DNA of 64,000 nucleotides from CAWFGS01 sp963815535 (lineage in GTDB: Bacteria; Pseudomonadota; Alphaproteobacteria; Sphingomonadales; Sphingomonadaceae). The notes under the pieces are model-generated. The model searched no databases. It worked only from the letters and a program-made list of their open reading frames with translations, and was not told where the DNA came from. The translations under genes were made by a program, and so were the position numbers. Of the stretch, positions 9,168 through 18,134 are shown one piece after another. How positions within the stretch are numbered: the first letter of the stretch is position 1; the number at the start of each line of letters is the position of its first letter. The DNA is taken from the NCBI GenBank assembly GCA_963815535.1, contig CAWFGS010000002.1, positions 310,001-374,000 on the forward strand, given 5' to 3'.

Positions 9168-10408
9168 TTGCACGACCACAGCCTTGATGCCCGCCACGAT
9201 TTCGGCGACGCTGCCGACGTAATCCGCGCGCTCCACCCGGACGAGCCGCTGATCCTGAACCGACCCGCCGCCGCAGCGCGCGCCGCGCGGTTCTTCGTCG
9301 AGAAGTTTCCCGGCAAATCGCTCTATGCGGTGAAAGCCAACCCATCGCCGGACCTGCTGCACATCCTGTGGGACAGCGGCATCACGCATTACGATGTCGC
9401 GTCGCTGGCCGAAGTGCGGCTGGTGCGCGCAACCCTGCCAGACGCGCATCTGTGCTTCATGCACCCGATCAAGACCCCGCGCGCCATTGCGGAGGCGTAT
9501 CATCGGTACGGCGTCAAGACCTTCAGCCTGGACACTGCCGAAGAACTGACCAAGATCGTCAACGCCTGCCGCGACGATGCGGGCGAACCGGCGACCGATC
9601 TGCGCCTGTTGGTCCGCATTCGGGTGTCGAGCGAATACGCGCAACTGTCGCTCGCGGCGAAGTTCGGCGTCGATCTGACGGAGGCGGGCGCATTGCTGCA
9701 GGCCACCCGCCAGCATTGCGACTGGCTGGGCATCTGTTTCCATGTCGGCAGCCAGGCGATGACGCCGTTCGCCTATGTCCAGGCGCTGGAACGCGCGCGC
9801 GCGGCAATCGCGGATGCGGGCGTGGTGATCGATATGGTCGATGTCGGCGGCGGCTTCCCCAGCGTCTATCCCGACATGGAGCCCCCGCCGCTGGAAGATT
9901 ATTTCGAAGTCATCCACCGCCATTTCTACGCTCTGCCGATCGCCTATAACGCGGAATTGTGGTGCGAGCCGGGACGCGCCCTGTGTGCGGAATACAGTTC
10001 GCTGCTGGTGCAGGTGGAAAAACGGCGCGGGACACGAACTTTACATCAATGACGGCGCGTATGGCGCGCTGTACGATGCGGCGCATGTCGGATGGCGTTT
10101 TCCAGTGGCCGTTCCCGGCGCGGACGAGGGCGCGCTGGTGGATTACAGCTTCTTCGGCCCGACCTGCGACGATGCCGACTATATGGCAGGGCCATTCGCG
10201 CTGCCCGCCGACATCGACAGCCGGCGACTATATCGAAATCGGTATGCTGGGCGCATATGGCGCGGCGATGAAAACCGGCTTCAACGGCTTCGGCACGGTC
10301 GGAGCGGTGACAGTGACCGACGAACCGATGGCCAGCCTGTATCGCGGCGACCGCGCCGATCCGCGCAAGGACGGGCGCCAAAGCGACAATGTGGTGAACC
10401 TTCGCTAG
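9168..10408 (+). pseudogene. Ornithine/lysine decarboxylase, PLP fold type III (two +1 breaks as given)
   Basis: The restored 412-residue enzyme makes putrescine or cadaverine, the diamine feeding the polyamine pathway encoded just upstream. The PLP lysine is in SLYAVKANPSP, the PLP-phosphate glycine loop is DVGGGFPSVYPD, and GPTCDDADYM holds the catalytic cysteine of the decarboxylase group. The frame slips near 10026 (before GCGGGACACG) and 10221 (before GGCGACTAT). The likely start is TTG 9168 with a G-rich stretch about 10 nt upstream. Substrate choice between ornithine and lysine is not decided by what I can see. Confidence 0.87.
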
Positions 10409-10432
10409 ACGCGGGCGATGCGCGCCGACCGC

Positions 10433-12469
10433 TCAGGCGGCCTGCGCCCGCTTTTCGATGGCCTTTTCCGCCATTGCCAGCTGCATCGGGGAAATGCGGT
10501 GGCGGGTGCACAGCCCGCCGGCCCCATCGTTGACGAGCGGGGTTTCGAATTCGACCGCAAGCTTCGTCTTGCGAACGCTCCGCACCGTGCAGACCACCAA
10601 TTGCCCGCCGCCCAGATCGATGACCATGCGATCGTCGAGCGCGGCATCCACTTGCCCCTCGATCACGGCGCCGGTCGTGGACAGGTCGCGCATGACGAAG
10701 CGATGCCGCAGGTCGCCGATGACGACGCCGACCTCGCGCAGAACCGATCGCCGTTCGGGCTGGTGGCGTTGGGGGCCGACGGGCAGCATGATGATCGCAT
10801 CGTCTTCGACCAGTTTCATCACCGCGTCGAACCGCAGCGCCTTTGAATAGATCCACCCCTGGATATATTTCGCGCCCTTGCGGCAAACCACGTCGAACTG
10901 ATCGAACGCCTCCACCCCCTCCACCGTGGTTTCCAGGCCGAGCGCTTCCGACAGGCCGAGAATGGCGGTGATGATCTTGGCGCTGTTGACGCCTTCTTCC
11001 GCGCAGGATTCGACGAAACTGCGATCGACCTTCAATTTGTCGAAGGGGGAGGATTTGAGGTAGCTGAGCGAGGAATAGCCGGTCCCGAAATCGTCGAGCG
11101 CCAGACGCACGCCCAGACCCTTCAACACCTTGAACGTCGCATCGACCGTTTCGCTGTCGCCGACGAAGACGCTTTCGGTCAGTTCCAGTTCCAGCCGCGC
11201 CGGGTCCAGTCCGCTGGCGGCCAGCGCGTTGGTCACTATCTGCGGGAAGCCGTGATTGATGAACTGCACTGCCGACACATTCACGGCGACGCTGATGGAG
11301 CTGGGCCAGTGCATCGCATCGGCGCAGGCCCGGCGCAGCGCCCATTCGCCCAACTGGTTGATCAGGTTCGATTCTTCGGCCAGGGGAATGAACACGTCGG
11401 GGCTGACCTGCCCGCGTTCGGGATGCTGCCACCGCATCAGCGCTTCCAGCCCGACGACGTAATTGTCCTCGTGCCGCACGACCGGTTGGTAGTGAAGCTC
11501 CAGCTGACCGTTCGACATTCCATCGCGCAGATCGTCCAGCAGAGTGCGCCGTTCCGCTTCCTCGTCCGTCATGTCGCTGGAATAGAACCGGTATTGTCCG
11601 CGCCCGTTCTTCTTCGCCGCATAGAGCGACAGATCGGCATTGCGGACCAGCAGGTCGCGTTCGTCCCCATCGAACGGGGATACGGCGATGCCCAGCGACG
11701 TGCCGATCACCGCGCGTTTGCCGTCGATGGGATAGGGTTGCGACACGATCTGGATGATGCGGTTCGCCAGCTGTCCCAACTCGCCGCGATCGGCCATGTC
11801 GGGCAGGATGATCTGAAACTCGTCGCCGCCCAGCCGCCCGACTTCCCCGCGCGCACCCACAACATCCTGCAACCGCTGCGCCACGGTGCACAGCAACTGG
11901 TCGCCGGCGGGATGGCCCATCGTATCGTTCACCTGCTTGAACCGATCGAGGTCCAGCATCATCAGGGTGCAGGACCGGTCGCTCTGCCGAAACCCGGCGA
12001 GGTAGCTGTCGATCCGCTGGTTCATCCGGTGTCGGTTGGCGACCCCGGTCAGGGAATCGAATGCGGCCAGTCGGGATTCCTCGATCTTGCGTTCATATTC
12101 GGTGGTGATGTCCTTCGCACTGCCGCGATAGCCGAGAAATTCGCCGTCGGCCGCAATCTTCGGTTTGCCGGAGATCGACCACCACAGGCGGCGCGCGCCG
12201 TCCTCCGGGCGATGCAGGGTGCACCGTACCGGTAGATCGATCAGGCGGTTGCGTGCGCTCAGCTGGAACCGCAGCGAACGATCGGACCGTTCGTTGGCGT
12301 TTTCGGAATCCGTGGCGAAAATCGCGTTGATGGGCTGACCGATCAGCGTGTCCACGCTTTGCCCCAACACCGTGCCCGCGCTGTCGGACATGTAGATCAG
12401 CCGCCCCTGCGCGTCGGCCGCCCACAGCCACCCGATCCCCGATTCCTCGAAATCGTCGAGCAGTGCCAA
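10433..12469 (-). CDS. PAS-GGDEF-EAL-PilZ cyclic-di-GMP signalling protein
   Basis: A 678-residue cytoplasmic protein. It has an N-terminal PAS domain (about residues 10-125), a GGDEF domain with an intact RLGGDEF motif, an EAL domain beginning GLEALMRW with DDFGTGYSSLSYL and VEGVE, and a C-terminal PilZ-like domain (RHRFVMRDLSTTG). GGDEF domains make and EAL domains cleave cyclic-di-GMP. Both active-site motifs look complete, so either or both activities are possible. The RxxD inhibitory site before GGDEF is not present (ARGEVG in its place). No transmembrane segment is evident. Confidence 0.92.
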   Translation of the reverse strand: MALLDDFEESGIGWLWAADAQGRLIYMSDSAGTVLGQSVDTLIGQPINAIFATDSENANERSDRSLRFQLSARNRLIDLPVRCTLHRPEDGARRLWWSISGKPKIAADGEFLGYRGSAKDITTEYERKIEESRLAAFDSLTGVANRHRMNQRIDSYLAGFRQSDRSCTLMMLDLDRFKQVNDTMGHPAGDQLLCTVAQRLQDVVGARGEVGRLGGDEFQIILPDMADRGELGQLANRIIQIVSQPYPIDGKRAVIGTSLGIAVSPFDGDERDLLVRNADLSLYAAKKNGRGQYRFYSSDMTDEEAERRTLLDDLRDGMSNGQLELHYQPVVRHEDNYVVGLEALMRWQHPERGQVSPDVFIPLAEESNLINQLGEWALRRACADAMHWPSSISVAVNVSAVQFINHGFPQIVTNALAASGLDPARLELELTESVFVGDSETVDATFKVLKGLGVRLALDDFGTGYSSLSYLKSSPFDKLKVDRSFVESCAEEGVNSAKIITAILGLSEALGLETTVEGVEAFDQFDVVCRKGAKYIQGWIYSKALRFDAVMKLVEDDAIIMLPVGPQRHQPERRSVLREVGVVIGDLRHRFVMRDLSTTGAVIEGQVDAALDDRMVIDLGGGQLVVCTVRSVRKTKLAVEFETPLVNDGAGGLCTRHRISPMQLAMAEKAIEKRAQAA

Positions 12470-12889
12470 CCGCGAGGGCGTTTCGACTGGCGCATCCGCC
12501 CCTCATGCCCCGTCGCCGCGCACCGCCCCCGCCGAACGGCCCGCCCCGGCATACAGAGTGTGGAGAAGTGATTTGACGGGCATGGGCCGGTAAACGATCC
12601 GTATCTTCGCAGGCTGGGGATAATACCGGGCAAGGGATAGGGCAGTTTGGTTACCAACCGTTGAAGAAACACGCCGGTTTGCGTGATATGTCAAAGAGAT
12701 GGGATGGGTTACCGAGGTAACGCGGTTTGTCGATATCAGGAGACAGGCGGTTACCGAGGTCGCCGCCGACCGATCGTGTCGAGATGAAGATGAGCCAACG
12801 GGTGCGCGTCTGTTTGCGACCCAGTTGCAGAAGTGTCCTCCGCGGATTATTCTCGAGGCACAATATGATCAAAGCATGGAGCGTTTTGG
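12470..12889. other. Intergenic region, 420 nt, with three GGTTACC motifs
   Basis: I see no convincing gene. It holds the upstream region of the GGDEF-EAL gene (minus strand) and of the small membrane ORF (plus strand). GGTTACC occurs at 12649-12655, 12707-12713 and 12749-12755; the middle copy is followed by GAGGTAAC, giving a short inverted repeat (12708-12721). These may be regulator binding sites, but this is not shown. Confidence 0.4.
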
Positions 12890-13096
12890 ATGAGTTTGTC
12901 GAAATTCGCGTTTATCGTCTTGCTATCATTTGCAGCCGCCTTCGGAATGAATTGGCTGGTCAACGGCGATCTAAAACCAATTGCCTCATCAATTGTTGCC
13001 ATCGGGGTTGTTAGCGGTGTTTTGATCGGTGATTTTTATCGTAGGCACCATGGCATCAAGCAGAGCCGTGAAACGGGCAAATTTTCTGACCGATAG
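12890..13096 (+). CDS. Small predicted inner-membrane protein, unknown function
   Basis: A 68-residue ORF. It has a hydrophobic N-terminal helix (FAFIVLLSFAAAFGMNWLV), a second hydrophobic stretch (IASSIVAIGVVSGVLIGDF) and a basic C-terminal tail. The size and two-helix pattern are plausible for a small membrane protein. No family is recognised and no strong ribosome-binding site is seen. It could be spurious. Confidence 0.45.
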   Translation: MSLSKFAFIVLLSFAAAFGMNWLVNGDLKPIASSIVAIGVVSGVLIGDFYRRHHGIKQSRETGKFSDR

Positions 13097-13127
13097 TGCG
13101 GTCCGCTAACCACCCCAGAAGCCGCCC

Positions 13128-13802
13128 TCAATCGAACCCCACGAACCGTGCGACGTCGTCCACCAAGCGCCGTTCGCTGACTACGCCGTTTGCGGGGAAG
13201 GCTTCGTCCGGCCATCCCATCGCGACGGCTTTCATGATTACCTGATCGTCCGGGATGCCGGCATGTTCGCGCACGACCGGGCTTTGCATGATGCCTTGCG
13301 AATTGATGACGCAGCCCAGCCCGCGGCTCCATGCGGCGTTGACCAGCGCCGTCGTCACCGCGCCGCAATCGAAGGCGGTGTCGTCGCTGCCCGACAATGC
13401 GCGGTCATAGGTGACGATGACGCAGACGGGCGCGTCGAACTGGCGGAAACCGCGCAGCACCCAGTCCTGCCGCGCGGCCTTGTCGTCGCGTTCGATGCCC
13501 ATCGCGCCGAACAGCTGCTTTGCCACGCCGACCTGCCGGTCGCGATGCACGCCTGCGAACGCTTCGCCCCGGCGAAACTCGCGGGCATCAGGTTCGCCCG
13601 CCAGAATGCGTTCCGTGTTCCCGGTGCGGATGCGATCGAGCGCCGCGCCCGTGACGACGTGGAAATGCCACGGCTGCGTGTTCATGGATGTGGGCGACCG
13701 GATCGCGAGCGCCAGCACGTCTTCGATCAGGGCGCGCGGCACGGGTTTGTCCAGATAGCCGCGAATGGAGCGGCGGCCCGTTACGACTTCGTCATACGTC
13801 AT
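13128..13802 (-). CDS. Nitroreductase family protein (FMN-dependent)
   Basis: A 224-residue protein of the nitroreductase superfamily, which uses FMN and NAD(P)H to reduce nitroaromatics, quinones or similar electrophiles. The N-terminal RRSIRGYLDKPV and SPTSMNTQPWHFHVV blocks are the FMN-binding signature, and the later MKAVAMGWPDEAFPANG block is typical. Its ATG overlaps the stop of the small upstream ORF (ATGA at 13802-13799), so translation is probably coupled. The physiological substrate is unknown. Confidence 0.88.
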   Translation of the reverse strand: MTYDEVVTGRRSIRGYLDKPVPRALIEDVLALAIRSPTSMNTQPWHFHVVTGAALDRIRTGNTERILAGEPDAREFRRGEAFAGVHRDRQVGVAKQLFGAMGIERDDKAARQDWVLRGFRQFDAPVCVIVTYDRALSGSDDTAFDCGAVTTALVNAAWSRGLGCVINSQGIMQSPVVREHAGIPDDQVIMKAVAMGWPDEAFPANGVVSERRLVDDVARFVGFD

Positions 13803-13999
13803 TCGGCCCCGCTGCCGGTGTCATTGCCGGTGTCGTTGCCGGTGTAGATATTGCCGGCGGTTCGCGCCTGCTCCAGCGGCTCGGGCGTCCAGTTGTAGGA
13901 TGCGACCGGTCCCGATGCGACTTCTAGTTCCAGAGCATAATCGACCGGCGGTGTTTCCACCGGCAGCGCGACGATCAAAGCGGGTATCAGGAACATCAT
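13799..13999 (-). CDS. Small ORF of unknown function, coupled to the nitroreductase gene
   Basis: A 66-residue product. It has a short hydrophobic start (MMFLIPALIVALPV) that may be a signal anchor, then a polar tail ending in repeats GNDTGNDTGSG encoded by about three near-identical 12-nt units. AGGAG lies 8 nt upstream of ATG 13999, and the stop overlaps the nitroreductase start. These features support translation, but no family is recognised. Confidence 0.5.
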   Translation of the reverse strand: MMFLIPALIVALPVETPPVDYALELEVASGPVASYNWTPEPLEQARTAGNIYTGNDTGNDTGSGAE

Positions 14000-14067
14000 G
14001 CGGGTTCTCCTGTCGGACGCCAAAGTGGCGGAACGGTACGCTCAAGGCAACGCGATAAAATGCGGGT

Positions 14068-15121
14068 TTAGGCGTCGATGCGCTCGTGGTCGGTTTCCTG
14101 TGCGATCAATTGCGGTTGCTTCCTCAACGGAATATCCAGCGTTACCGTTGTACCGCGCACGCCGCGCGTGATGTTCAGCCGCCCGTCCAGCCCCTGCACC
14201 AGCGCCTTCACGATGCGGCCGCCCAGATTGCCCCCTTCGGGCCATTCGCAATCGTCCGGCATACCGATCCCGTCATCCATGACGGTAATGCGCAACACGC
14301 CGTCCGCCAGCATTTTCGCGCGCGCTTCCACCACGCCGTTGCTGCGCCCGACGAATGCGTGCTGCAGCGCATTGGTGAGTATTTCGGACAGAATCAGCCC
14401 GGTGCGCGCCGCCGTTTCGACCGGCACGGCAACCGCATCGGCATCGATGATGACCCGGATGGATTCGCGCCCATCGATATGGCTGATGGCCGACGCGACA
14501 CGGCTGAGATAGGCGCCAAGCGGTATTTCCTCGTCCGCGGTGGAGGCAGCGCCGGCCGTGCTCATTTCGCTGTAGAGCAGCTGCAGCGCCTCCACCCGGC
14601 GGGCCAGGCTGGCTGAAGGATTCGCGCGCGGTGGGTTTGCGCGCCTGCATGCGGATCATGCCGACCACCATCGACAGGTGGTTTTTCACCCGGTGCTGAA
14701 TTTCCGACAGCATGTCGTCGGTGCTTTTTTCCCGCGCTTCCGCTTCGGGATCGCATTCGCGCTGGATGCCGACGAAGTACCGGACCTTACCATCGGAATC
14801 GAGCATGGGGCCGAGCATCAGGCGGTTCCAGAAGCCCGAACCATCGGCGCGGTAATTGTAGATATCGACCTCGACATCGCTGCCATCCGCAATGGCATCG
14901 CGCAGTTTCGCGATCGTATCGGGATCGGTCTTCTCGCCCTGAAGGAACCGGCAATTGCGGCCGATCACCGAACTGCGCGAATAGCCTGTCAGCCGTTCGA
15001 ACGCATCGCTGACGAACACCAACGGCACATCTTCGACATGGGGATCGGCAATGGTTAGGGAGAAGGGCGAGAACCGGTCGATCGCGCCCGCCGTCAGTTC
15101 ACCAACCATCGCGTCCGCCAT
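14068..15121 (-). pseudogene. LOV-domain histidine kinase (blue-light receptor; one +1 break as given)
   Basis: The restored 350-residue soluble kinase has an N-terminal LOV domain containing GRNCRFLQG, whose cysteine forms the photo-adduct with flavin. The kinase core is of the HisKA_2/HWE type (EIQHRVKNHLSMVVGMIRMQ, then a HATPase with ILSEILTNALQHAF and GIGMP). Size and order match the short Erythrobacter LOV kinases (EL346/EL368). The frame slips around 14610-14630 between RMQARKPTARE and SLARRVEALQLLY. No response regulator gene lies next to it. Direct GGTCAGGTGAAC repeats lie upstream at about 15200-15226. Confidence 0.88.
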
Positions 15122-15231
15122 CGTTTGCACCGTTCCTCGTTGAATTATAGGGTTTATGCCTGCCACATTGTCCGCATTTCGACAAGTGTGGCCCAAAACG
15201 GTCAGGTGAACGGGGGTCAGGTGAACGCAGG

Positions 15232-16452
15232 TCAGGCGGCCTGGCGCAATTCCATATCCATCCGATCCCACACTTCGACCAAAGCCTGCGTCAGTTCGTC
15301 CATCATGCTTTCGGTATGGGCGGGGCCGGGCGTGAAGCGCAACCGTTCCGTTCCGCGCGGCACGGTGGGGAAATTGATCGGCTGCACATAGGCGCCGTAT
15401 TCCGCCAGCAGGATGTCGCTGATCTTCTTGGCGCGGACCGGATCGCCGACCATCAGCGGCACGATATGCGTTTGCGACGGCATCAGGGGCAGGCCGGCAT
15501 CGGCGAATTTCGCCTTCAGCATTTCGGCATTCGCACGCTGCGCCTCGCGTTCCTCGCTGCTGTTTTTCAAATGTTTGACCGATGCCAGCACGCCAGCGGC
15601 CAACACCGGGCTGAGCGACGTGGTGAAGATGAAGCCGGGGGCGTAGCTGCGGATGCAATCCACGATCTTAGCATCCGCCGCGATATATCCGCCCATGACG
15701 CCGAACGCCTTGCCCAAAGTGCCTTCGATGATGTCGAGCCGGTCCGCCGCGCCGTCGCGTTCGCAAATGCCGCCGCCGCGTGGGCCGTACATGCCGACGG
15801 CGTGGACTTCATCGACATAGGTGAGCGCGTTGTATTTTTCCGCCAGATCGCAAATCGCATGGATCGGCGCGACATCGCCATCCATCGAATAGACGGATTC
15901 GAACGCGATCAGCTTGGGCGTGTCGGCGTCCGTTTCGGCCAGCAATTCTTCCAGATGCGCCAGATCGTTGTGACGGAACACCCGCTTCTCGCAGCCGGAA
16001 TTGCGGATGCCTGCGATCATGCTGGCGTGGTTCAGCTCGTCCGAAAATATGATGCAGCCGGGCAGCAGTTTGGCGATGGTGGAAAGCGTCGCATCGTTGG
16101 ACACATACCCGCTGGTGAACAGCAGCGCGCTTTGTTTGTCGTGCAGATCGGCCAGTTCCGCTTCCAGCTCGACATGGAAATGCGTGTTGCCACCGATATT
16201 GCGCGTGCCGCCCGAACCTGCGCCGACATCGTGCAGCGCATCTTCCATCGCGGCGATCACCTTGGGATGCTGGCCCATGGCGAGGTAATCGTTGGAACAC
16301 CACACGGTGATCGGCTTGGGGCCGTTATGGCCATGAAAACAGCGCGCATTGGGGTAGGCGCCCTTGTTCCGCATGATGTCGATGAACACGCGGTAGCGGC
16401 CTTCGGAATGGAGCCGGTCGATCGCAGAGTCGAAGATCTGGTCGTAATTCAA
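15232..16452 (-). CDS. hemA: 5-aminolevulinate synthase (C4 pathway)
   Basis: A 406-residue PLP enzyme (alpha-oxoamine synthase family) that condenses glycine and succinyl-CoA to 5-aminolevulinate, the first step of heme synthesis in alphaproteobacteria. Blocks include ITVWCSNDYLAMGQHPKV, FSDELNHASMI, YVDEVHAVGMYGPRGGG and the PLP-lysine segment EGTLGKAFGVMGGY. Full length with no breaks. The succinyl-CoA it uses can come from the methylmalonyl-CoA route encoded at 30-40 kb. Confidence 0.95.
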   Translation of the reverse strand: MNYDQIFDSAIDRLHSEGRYRVFIDIMRNKGAYPNARCFHGHNGPKPITVWCSNDYLAMGQHPKVIAAMEDALHDVGAGSGGTRNIGGNTHFHVELEAELADLHDKQSALLFTSGYVSNDATLSTIAKLLPGCIIFSDELNHASMIAGIRNSGCEKRVFRHNDLAHLEELLAETDADTPKLIAFESVYSMDGDVAPIHAICDLAEKYNALTYVDEVHAVGMYGPRGGGICERDGAADRLDIIEGTLGKAFGVMGGYIAADAKIVDCIRSYAPGFIFTTSLSPVLAAGVLASVKHLKNSSEEREAQRANAEMLKAKFADAGLPLMPSQTHIVPLMVGDPVRAKKISDILLAEYGAYVQPINFPTVPRGTERLRFTPGPAHTESMMDELTQALVEVWDRMDMELRQAA

Positions 16453-16570
16453 CGGAGTGCCGCCTGCATCTGCGCCGGAGCGATCCCGGCCGTTCGATGA
16501 TCGTGATCTAGTGCGTAAACACGCCGATTTCCACCGCGATCTTTGCGAACGATTCGCGTTTAGCGTGCAT

Positions 16571-17379
16571 TCAAAACGCCTCGATCCGGGTCAGGCCGTG
16601 CTGCGCCAAAGCGTCTTCCAGCTGGCGGAAGGATGCAAGGTCGCCGGTGGTGATCGCCCGGTCCGGTTCGGCGCGCACGAACGCCTGGCCCCGCGTCAGA
16701 TGGGCGATGCGCCGGGCGATCCCGTCCGCGCCGTCGATGAAGCGAACGCCCGGTCCCGCCTCCATGCCTCGGCGCGAAGCTCGTCCACCAGCAGCGGGAA
16801 ATGGGTGCAGGCGAGCACGATGGTATCGATGTCTTTCCCGCCCGGCTGTTCTCGCAACCCCGCCAGCGCCGCGGCGACGATCCGGCGGTCCGGCTGCCGG
16901 CCGCGCAGCTTCCCTTCCGCCGCATCGACCAGTTCGGGCGCGGCATGGCGGATCAGGCGCTTGCCTTGCGCGAACTCGGCCTCCAGCCGATCGACGTAAC
17001 CCTGCCGGATGGTGGCCGCCGTGCCCAGCAGCCCGATCGCGCCCGTCTGGGTCATCGCGGCGGCCGGCTTGATCGCGGGAACCGTGCCGACGATCGGAAC
17101 CTCCAGCACGTCGCGCACCATGCCCAGCGCGATGGTGGAGGCGGTGTTGCAGGCGATGCAGATCAGGCGCGGGCGATACCGTTCGCTCATCCGCCCCAAC
17201 AGCCCCGCGACCCGCGCCGCAATCTCCGCCTCGCTCTTCGTGCCATAGGGCAGGCCCGCCTGATCGCTGGCGTAAACGACCGGCGCCTGCGGCAGCGCGG
17301 CGCGCAATTTCGCCAGCACCGACAGCCCGCCGACACCGGAATCGAACAGCAGGATCGGCGATTGCGGGGGGAAATCCAT
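16571..17379 (-). pseudogene. murI: Glutamate racemase (one frame break as given)
   Basis: Converts L- to D-glutamate for peptidoglycan. The two catalytic cysteines are in IACNTAST and ACTHFPLLV, and DSGVGGLSVLAKLR is the N-terminal signature. Near 16760 the frame changes by a net -1 (or +2) inside DELRAEAW / GPGVRFIDGADGIARR. Restored length is about 269 residues. The preferred start is ATG 17379 (MDFPPQSPILLFD); an ATG seven codons upstream is possible. The gene is normally essential, so the break is probably artefactual. Confidence 0.9.
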
Positions 17380-17516
17380 CGATGCAGCCGATCGTTTCAA
17401 GGGCGAGGCTGGGGCAGCATCGTTCGGGTTGGGCGGTCCGCAGGTATAAAGTCAACTTGCGCCCTTCGACAAGTCGTCCTTCGACAAGCGGGGGGCGAAC
17501 GGTTATTGGCAAGTGG

Positions 17517-18134
17517 ATGTACGCCATTCTCGCCGCCGTGATCGGTTTCGCATTCGGGTCCATCCCGTTCGGATTGTTGCTGACTCGCGCCGCCGGGCTG
17601 GGCGATGTGCGGCAGATCGGTTCGGGCAGCATCGGTGCGACCAACGTGCTTCGCACCGGAAACAAGGGGCTTGCGGCGGCGACGGTCCTGCTCGACGCGG
17701 CGAAGGGCGCGGTCCCGGTGCTGATCGCGGCACATTTCTGGCTGTTTTTCAGCGATGCGGGCGGCACGTCGGGTGCGATGATGCTGGCCGGGATCGCGGG
17801 CGTGGGTGCGGTCGCGGGGCATTGCTTTACCCCGTGGCTGGGTTTTCGCGGCGGCAAGGGATTTGCCACAGCAGCGGGCGTCTTGCTGGCGCTGGCTTGG
17901 CCCGCAATGCTGATCTGCGCGGCGATCTGGGCGGCGGTGCTGGCGGTCGGGCGCTATTCCTCCGTCGCGTCGTTGGTGACGGTTTGCGCGTCGCCGGTCG
18001 TGGCTTGGGCGATGGGCCATGCCGATGCGATCGCCCCGCTGATTGCCATCGCCGCAATCGTGGTGTTCCAGCACCGCGCCAACATCGCGCGGCTGAAAGC
18101 GGGGACGGAACCCAAAGTGGGCGCGGGCAAGTGA
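17517..18134 (+). CDS. plsY: Acyl-phosphate glycerol-3-phosphate acyltransferase PlsY
   Basis: A 205-residue inner-membrane enzyme with several hydrophobic helices that transfers acyl from acyl-phosphate to glycerol 3-phosphate, the first committed step of phospholipid synthesis. The family loops are GSGSIGATNVLRTG, GHCFTPWLGFRGGKG and a C-terminal VVFQHRANIARL. ATG 17517 begins MYAILAAVIGF. The stop overlaps the GTG start of dprA (GTGA at 18131-18134), so the two are coupled. Confidence 0.93.
   Translation: MYAILAAVIGFAFGSIPFGLLLTRAAGLGDVRQIGSGSIGATNVLRTGNKGLAAATVLLDAAKGAVPVLIAAHFWLFFSDAGGTSGAMMLAGIAGVGAVAGHCFTPWLGFRGGKGFATAAGVLLALAWPAMLICAAIWAAVLAVGRYSSVASLVTVCASPVVAWAMGHADAIAPLIAIAAIVVFQHRANIARLKAGTEPKVGAGK

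Noticed and set aside
12503..12872. Short ORFs on both strands between the GGDEF-EAL gene and the small membrane ORF
   Set aside because: They overlap one another, lack ribosome-binding sites and show no protein-like features.
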